This document shows positions 5,806 through 9,553 of a DNA stretch of 9,553 nt, piece by piece. The DNA comes from an uncultured Oxalobacter sp. GTDB taxonomy: Bacteria > Pseudomonadota > Gammaproteobacteria > Burkholderiales > Burkholderiaceae_D. The notes beneath the pieces were generated by a model. It did no database searches and had not been told where the DNA came from. It saw only the letters and a list, made by a program, of their open reading frames with translations. The translations under genes and the position numbers were made by a program. The stretch is from assembly GCA_905202055.1 (NCBI GenBank), contig CAJKQK010000074.1, positions 1 through 9,553 of the forward strand, read 5' to 3'. Within the stretch, counting starts at the first letter, position 1; every line of letters begins with the position of its first letter.

Positions 5806-6336
5806 CTAATATTCCGATTTCCAGTCGTTGCCCTGATTCCATCTTGATTCCCAGTGCTTCAGGTAACGGCTGGCGATTTGCGGACTGTTCCAGATCACCA
5901 GCACATTTTCACTGTTATTTCTGGCTGCCGACTGGCTGTAATTGAAGCTGCCTGTTTCGACATTCTTTCCATCCACCACAATATATTTGTCGTGATGAAT
6001 CCGGTAACTGGAAACGGTTCTCAACGGAATGCCTGCATTGACCATCAGATTCATGGCCGCCTTGCTGGCTTTGGAACGGTTGCCTTTTTCATCGACGACG
6101 ATTTTTATGTCCACGCCGCGTTTTTTTGCCGCCAGAAGCCTTTTCATAATGACCGGGGAAGTGAACGAATAGGCCGCCAGACGCAGGCTTTCCCGGGAAG
6201 AATCGATCACTTTCAGGATCAGTTCCTGGGCCCTGTCGTCAGGGGAAAAAGCGCTTTCGATAACAGTTTGTGCCTGAAGCCGGGCCGAAAACAAAAGCAT
6301 CAGCCCGAAAAGGAAAAAACGGTGGATTTTATTCAT
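5806..6336 (-). CDS. Secreted Nuc-type phospholipase D-family endonuclease
   Basis: This 176-residue protein belongs to the phospholipase D superfamily, in the small single-HKD branch typified by Nuc of plasmid pKM101 (a dimeric, metal-independent endonuclease). Residues 1-22 form a signal peptide with hydrophobic core FFLFGLMLLF and cleavage after RLQA, so it acts in the periplasm or outside. The HKD motif is IHHDKYIVVDGKNVETGSFN, with His115, Lys117 and Asp122, followed by Asn132 and SEN further on. Upstream blocks LRLAAYSFTSPVI and KRGVDIKIVVDE fit the fold. ATG 6336 is chosen because the signal peptide starts there and a perfect TATAAT lies 34-39 bp upstream; the longer frame to 6513 would run over the promoter. 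No clear ribosome binding site is seen. Likely substrate is DNA or RNA; a lipid substrate is less likely. Confidence 0.88.
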   Translation of the reverse strand: MNKIHRFFLFGLMLLFSARLQAQTVIESAFSPDDRAQELILKVIDSSRESLRLAAYSFTSPVIMKRLLAAKKRGVDIKIVVDEKGNRSKASKAAMNLMVNAGIPLRTVSSYRIHHDKYIVVDGKNVETGSFNYSQSAARNNSENVLVIWNSPQIASRYLKHWESRWNQGNDWKSEY

Positions 6337-6369
6337 TGCCGGGAAAAACAGTAATTGATAGTGTGGCGT

Positions 6370-6375
6370 ATTATA
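6370..6375 (-). promoter_or_regulatory. -10 element of the nuclease gene
   Basis: The minus strand reads TATAAT exactly, giving a start near 6363 and a leader of about 27 nt. The -35 is poor: the best candidate, TTCTTT at 17-base spacing, shares only the first two consensus bases. It may need an activator. Confidence 0.45.
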
Positions 6376-6492
6376 TCGTCGGGTCCGCCAATAAAGAAAC
6401 GTCATTTTTCCGACAACAGCGACATACCGGACAAGCCTGGTGCGAAAGCTGCGCATGACTGTTTCACGAATCACACGATAGGGAGAAACAAA

Positions 6493-7065
6493 ATGATTGC
6501 CGATCAATCGCACCGGGATTGCCGTGAACGAATGGAAACGAATCCGGTCTCAATAACGCTGATGCCGTCTCTGAAGAACGGCATGTTGACAGCGCTCGTG
6601 ACCGGCGTCCTGTTGTGCATTCAGGCATTTCCGGCCAATGCGGCATCCGGCATTCACAAGGAGGCGAATATGGCAAATGGCATCATACACAGCAAGGTAC
6701 CCGGCGATGTCGATTCGGTCTGGGACAAACTGCTTTCGACCCTCGAAAACATGAAAGCACCTGTTTTTTCAAAAGTGGATCACAAGGCCAATGCCGTTTC
6801 CGTCGGACTGGACATGAAACAGGCGCGAGTCGTCGCTTTCGGCAATCCGGCAGTCGGAACCTTCCTGATGCAGGAAAATCCCGAAGCGGCGCTCGATCTG
6901 CCGCTCAAAATACTGGTCTGGGAATCGCCGGATGGAACCATGCTCTCATGGAACGACCCGGAATGGATTGCACGCCGGTACGGAATCGATCCCGATAATG
7001 AAACCGTTAAAAAAATGCGGAAAATGTTCGGGATCATTTCAGAAAAAATGCATGAGCCGCACTGA
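6493..7065 (+). CDS. Exported DUF302 domain protein, 190 aa
   Basis: The C-terminal part is a DUF302 domain: VPGDVDSVWDKL near 69-80, APVFSKVDHKANA near 89-101, VVAFGNPAVGTFLMQ near 113-127, ALDLPLKILVWE near 133-144 and WNDPEWIARRYGI near 153-165 match that family's conserved blocks. The biochemical role of DUF302 is not established. Before it lies a hydrophobic segment (MLTALVTGVLLCIQAF, residues 31-46) ending in PANA, a likely signal peptidase I site near residue 50, so the domain should face the periplasm. The n-region is unusually long; METN at residue 14 is an alternative start. ATG 6493 is supported by GGGAG seven bases upstream. It diverges from the nuclease gene across 156 bp. A small GCACT hairpin spans the stop codon but lacks a T run. 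Confidence 0.88.
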   Translation: MIADQSHRDCRERMETNPVSITLMPSLKNGMLTALVTGVLLCIQAFPANAASGIHKEANMANGIIHSKVPGDVDSVWDKLLSTLENMKAPVFSKVDHKANAVSVGLDMKQARVVAFGNPAVGTFLMQENPEAALDLPLKILVWESPDGTMLSWNDPEWIARRYGIDPDNETVKKMRKMFGIISEKMHEPH

Positions 7066-7135
7066 AAAAGTGCAGACGAACCCTTCAAAAGAGATGCCGG
7101 GAGCCGTCCGGAGTCCCCCTTCAGGGCAAGGCCTT

Positions 7136-8182
7136 CTATTTTGCGGGCCTGTTCAACTTGCGCATCGTAAAGGACTGGCCTTCATCGGCTGTTGAAGAAG
7201 CTTTTACCTGTTCCTGCATTTCGTGCATCTTTTTTGTATCGAGGGAATGCACGATCCGCTCCAGCCATTCATCGTTCAGCCGGACAAGGAATTCGACCTG
7301 CACATTGCCGGAATCGGTCTGCCCGGTCACGGGTACGATAACGACCCCTTTTGACAGAGGGGCGACTTCGACGAAATAGGGCAGCGTCCGGTTGCCATTT
7401 TGCCGGTAAGCCATGACACCGAGATTGCTGGCTGTCTTGTTATTGATTTCATAATGCAAAAGGGCGTCTTTTTCATTATCGATATTGTCCCATTCATCCT
7501 TTAAGGAAACCGGAACGGAACCGCTGTCATAATCCTGCTTTTTTTTGATATCCGAAAGCCTTATCGGAAATTCCTGATTGCTGTAACTTTTGCGTAAACT
7601 GGATTCCTGATATTCGTCCAGATTGCTCCAGCCTTCTTTCGTCACCGGCGCCAGTTTTACCTCATCCACCTTGTCCTCGACATATCCGGCCACCTGATAA
7701 AGGTAATATCCGACTGGAAATGCACTGACAAGCAGCAGAATGGCAAGGGAAGTCATTCCGTAATTGAACGGGATATCTTTCGGAGTCTTGCAGACGCGGC
7801 CGCTGACATTATTGGATGAGACCGAGAGAATGCCGGCAGGCCCGAAATGGATATCGGCAGTGGAAATCAGTACGATCACTTCGTTTTTCCGGTGAATACG
7901 CTCGATGCGGATGGTCGAACCGTCTTGTGTCACATCCGGAACGCTGGCGGCGACAATTTCGAATACGAACGAAGGATCGATTTCAAGCTCGATATTTTCT
8001 TCAACCTGATTGCCACGGTTGGTCACGACGATCTGGAAAACGGAATCGTACCCGCTGTCCGACTTCTTCTGAAACATGACAGGTGCCGTAGCATAGAGCT
8101 GCCGTATATGGTACAGCACCGCAATCAGGGAGGTCAGTACGATAGCCAGAGTGGCGACAATGATATTTTCCAATACGTCCAT
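7136..8182 (-). CDS. Two-TM membrane protein of unknown function, 348 aa
   Basis: The product has a first transmembrane helix at about residues 4-25 (NIIVATLAIVLTSLIAVLY), a region of about 115 residues, a second helix at about 143-164 (TSLAILLLVSAFPVGYYLYQV) and a hydrophilic tail of about 185 residues. The region after TM1 (VFQIVVTNRGNQVEENIELEI) looks like an immunoglobulin-type beta sandwich of the CARDB kind. The C-terminal part also looks beta-rich (GVVIVPVTGQTDSGNVQVEFLVRL) before a charged helical end. I do not recognise the family. ATG 8182 has GGAA at workable spacing; the frame extends to a TTG at 8218 with no ribosome binding site. If both ends are on the same side, only the central domain faces the other side. 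It converges with the DUF302 gene; no partner is evident. Confidence 0.8.
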   Translation of the reverse strand: MDVLENIIVATLAIVLTSLIAVLYHIRQLYATAPVMFQKKSDSGYDSVFQIVVTNRGNQVEENIELEIDPSFVFEIVAASVPDVTQDGSTIRIERIHRKNEVIVLISTADIHFGPAGILSVSSNNVSGRVCKTPKDIPFNYGMTSLAILLLVSAFPVGYYLYQVAGYVEDKVDEVKLAPVTKEGWSNLDEYQESSLRKSYSNQEFPIRLSDIKKKQDYDSGSVPVSLKDEWDNIDNEKDALLHYEINNKTASNLGVMAYRQNGNRTLPYFVEVAPLSKGVVIVPVTGQTDSGNVQVEFLVRLNDEWLERIVHSLDTKKMHEMQEQVKASSTADEGQSFTMRKLNRPAK

Positions 8183-8426
8183 AACGGTTCCGAAACAAAA
8201 GAAAATCGGCGATTCCAAAAGAAACCCACACAGGATTATTGTCAGAGGAGTGCGAAAAACGGCATTGCGTTTGCTCAGACAAAAATGACAATGGCTGAGC
8301 TTTCAGCAAGAAAACCGCAATAGTTGCCGGTGCCCTGGCCGGCAAACCATGAAACCGGTTGCCTGAAGAAGAGGCATATTTTCAAAAGGGATGTCATATC
8401 AAGGTCTTGCGGGTGCAATACATCGT

Positions 8427-8475
8427 TTTTGCACAAGCTTTTCCACAGGAAAAGTGGGCAAACACAAGTGGATAA
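8427..8475. promoter_or_regulatory. Cluster of three DnaA-box-like 9-mers
   Basis: TTTTGCACA (8427-8435) and TTTTCCACA (8439-8447) on the plus strand both fit the relaxed DnaA box TTWTNCACA. AGTGGATAA (8467-8475) is TTATCCACT on the minus strand, one base from TTATCCACA. The second box is also part of a 7-bp inverted repeat, CTTTTCC-ACA-GGAAAAG (8438-8454). Three in 49 bp is more than expected by chance, but DnaA binding is inferred only. Confidence 0.4.
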
Positions 8476-8490
8476 ACAGGGCCTTTCCCC

Positions 8491-8519
8491 AAAGAAGAAG
8501 ACCTGCCGGATGGCAGGTC
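8491..8519 (-). terminator. Likely terminator of the two-gene operon
   Basis: GACCTGCC and GGCAGGTC form a perfect 8-bp stem with a four-base loop (8500-8519). On the minus strand TTCTTCTTT follows, a T-rich but not pure tract. It lies 55 bp after the stop at 8575. Outer sequences CTTTCCCC (8483-8490) and GGGGTAAAG (8522-8530) can also pair, making a longer compound hairpin. Confidence 0.5.
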
Positions 8520-8574
8520 CTGGGGTAAAGTGGACAAAGAGGTTCGTCTTTACCGGCATTCAGCAAAAACGTCG

Positions 8575-8799
8575 TCAGACAAAGTCGGTCCGTTCTTTTT
8601 TTTGTTCATTGAGAATCAGAATGAGTTCGTTACGTAAAACATAAAGCCGTTCAATCGTCGTATGAACACGTTCAGCCTTGTCCGACAATCCATTCTCACG
8701 CAAATTCTGTTCCCGGTTCATCAGCCCGTTGATCGACTGGACCAGGGCATTGATGCTGACCTCCAGTCCCTCATGGATCATATGCGAATATTCAGTCAT
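8575..8799 (-). CDS. Small helical protein, 74 aa, probable coiled coil
   Basis: The product begins MTEYSHMIHEGLEVSINALVQ and is almost wholly helical, with regularly spaced leucine, isoleucine and valine (INALVQSINGLM and IERLYVLRNELILILNEQ), suggesting a two-helix coiled coil. There is no signal peptide, and I do not recognise the family. ATG 8799 is chosen because AGAAGGAA lies just upstream, within the end of the preceding gene; the open frame running to 8868 overlaps that gene further and has no signal. The 8-base overlap (ATGACTGA) with the upstream stop indicates translational coupling, so the two products are probably made in equal amounts and may bind each other. A hairpin with a T-rich tail follows 55 bp downstream. 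Confidence 0.78.
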   Translation of the reverse strand: MTEYSHMIHEGLEVSINALVQSINGLMNREQNLRENGLSDKAERVHTTIERLYVLRNELILILNEQKKERTDFV

Positions 8800-9073
8800 C
8801 GTATTCCTTCTTAGGTTCCTGGTTTTCTTCTTCGGTTTGTTCTTCCGCCATATACCAGATGGCTTCATTCAGAATCTTTTTCATTAATGCAAAAACTTCA
8901 TCCTTGTCTTCATTCATCAGGGCGACGGAAACCTCGGAAAACTCATTGCCGGTCGTATATCGCTGAATGAAATCACCGACACCATCCGCAATTTCCCGAC
9001 TTGTCAGAATGGAATTACGGATAATTTCGAAATGAATATTGGTGAGCATTTCCTTCATTTTAAGTTCGTCCAT
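8792..9073 (-). CDS. Small acidic hypothetical protein, 93 aa
   Basis: The product begins MDELKMKEMLTNIHFEIIRN, continues with a predicted-helical body (ADGVGDFIQRY, VFALMKKILNEAIWYMAEE) and ends in a very acidic tail, EEQTEEENQEPKKEYDD. It has no signal peptide or membrane segment, and I do not recognise a family. The start is not firm: ATG 9073 has a weak AAGA upstream, ATG 9058 is also possible, and a TTG at 9106 opens the frame. Its last codons overlap the start of the coiled-coil gene by 8 bases, so the pair is an operon. Its upstream side is the AT-rich region at the right end of the window. Confidence 0.75.
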   Translation of the reverse strand: MDELKMKEMLTNIHFEIIRNSILTSREIADGVGDFIQRYTTGNEFSEVSVALMNEDKDEVFALMKKILNEAIWYMAEEQTEEENQEPKKEYDD

Positions 9074-9553
9074 TTTAGATCTTGGCGTAAAAATGACTCG
9101 TTTCAAAAACTGACTTCATTAGATAAAAATCAGTAAAACAAATTCCTGATTAAACTTAAAGTTACAAATGTTGCACCCGAATGTTACCGCATCAGCGACA
9201 ATACTACAACCTTCAGTTGTAATAAACAGTGAAAAATGGTTAAATTTGTTAACGATTATCCTTTTACAGCCGCATACAATTCACTTGATCCAACGGTTTA
9301 TACCGGATGAAAACAGATTGGAATGTCATGAAAAGAACGGTTCGAAGATATTGTGAATAACCTGACCTTAACTGAAATTTTACATTTTCCAAGAACCTAA
9401 ATATATAACGTATCCGATAAATAACACTTCCTGATAAGAATGAAAATTATAAAAAACAGACTGCAAACAAAATTGCTAAACATCAATAAGTCCATGTAAA
9501 AAATACCTATTGACAGGTAATTCAGGCTAACTGTCATTATGTGTAAAAAGCGC
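9074..9553. other. AT-rich non-coding right end
   Basis: About 480 bases hold no convincing gene. G+C falls to about 25-30% over 9361-9480, well below the coding part of the window. It holds small inverted repeats: TACAAC/GTTGTA around five bases at 9205-9221, GTTAA/TTAAC near 9239-9252 and TGACAG/CTGTCA at 9511-9536. The minus-strand promoter of the 93-residue gene should lie in 9075-9200; TATCTAAT near 9117-9124 is a possible -10 without a good -35. Confidence 0.5.
9510..9540 (+). promoter_or_regulatory. Possible operator-promoter at right edge
   Basis: TGACAG (9511-9516) and CTGTCA (9531-9536) are perfect 6-bp inverted arms 14 bases apart. The left arm overlaps a consensus -35, TTGACA (9510-9515). 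The best -10, CATTAT at 9535-9540, is 19 bases away, so promoter strength is doubtful. A repressor site controlling a gene to the right of the window is plausible. Confidence 0.3.

Larger units (their letters stand above)
8183..8574. other. Structured intergenic region with DnaA-box-like motifs
   Basis: About 392 bases hold no convincing gene but several structures. TTGCCGG (8324-8330) and CCGGCAA (8339-8345) form a 7-bp hairpin. AACCGGTT at 8353-8360 is a palindrome. Three motifs close to the DnaA box lie at 8427-8475, and a long compound hairpin spans 8483-8530. The minus-strand promoter of the membrane-protein gene should lie near 8200-8300, but I cannot fix it. Confidence 0.5.

Noticed and set aside
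5572..5847. 91-codon plus-strand open frame across the small RNA
   Set aside because: It runs through the sigma-54 promoter and the terminator, lacks a ribosome binding site and has no protein-like pattern.
7059..7073. GCACT/AGTGC hairpin at the DUF302 stop codon
   Set aside because: No T run follows; a terminator is not supported.
9168..9356. 62-codon plus-strand open frame in the AT-rich tail
   Set aside because: No ribosome binding site and atypical composition; it looks like a chance frame.
1..9553. CRISPR arrays, insertion sequences or prophage structural genes
   Set aside because: I saw no regularly spaced repeats, no transposase motifs and no paired terminal repeats; the single phage-like small protein is not enough to call a prophage.

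Overview
The window looks like chromosome from a mid-GC Gram-negative bacterium. The SSB, Ku and ligase sequences, the tRNA-Leu and a sigma-54 type promoter fit a betaproteobacterium of the Burkholderiales, and an Oxalobacter-like member of the Oxalobacteraceae is my best guess. That guess rests on general resemblance only, since there is no rRNA or other taxonomic marker here.

Layout. Positions 1-578 hold two minus-strand genes of unknown function, the first cut by the window edge. The second has a leader hairpin that closely matches the CsrA/RsmA consensus. Positions 579-1024 are non-coding. A plus-strand gene (1028-1357) encodes a small protein made of two copies of a 38-residue repeat. 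It is followed by an AcfC-like periplasmic binding protein gene broken by three frameshifts (1445-2201) and a good intrinsic terminator. After a non-coding stretch comes tRNA-Leu(UAG) on the minus strand with its own promoter.

Positions 2853-5345 form the centre of interest: a minus-strand cluster transcribed in the order ssb paralogue, ku, a 67-residue phage-like protein, ATP-dependent DNA ligase. This resembles a compact non-homologous end-joining (NHEJ) module: Ku binds ends, the ligase seals them, and the divergent SSB may act on single-stranded tails. The ligase has no primase/polymerase or phosphoesterase domain. A 20-bp LacI/GalR-like palindrome lies 67-86 bp upstream of the ssb start.

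Between the cluster and the next gene, a near-consensus sigma-54 promoter (5683-5697) is followed about 80 nt later by a strong terminator with no ORF between them: a candidate sigma-54-dependent small RNA. A secreted Nuc-type phospholipase D-family nuclease (minus) and an exported DUF302 protein (plus) then diverge from a 156-bp intergenic region. Next come a two-TM protein of unknown function (minus), a structured non-coding region with three DnaA-box-like motifs, and two overlapping small minus-strand genes (8575-9073). The last 450 bp are clearly AT-rich and hold no convincing gene, but contain inverted repeats and a possible promoter at the right edge.
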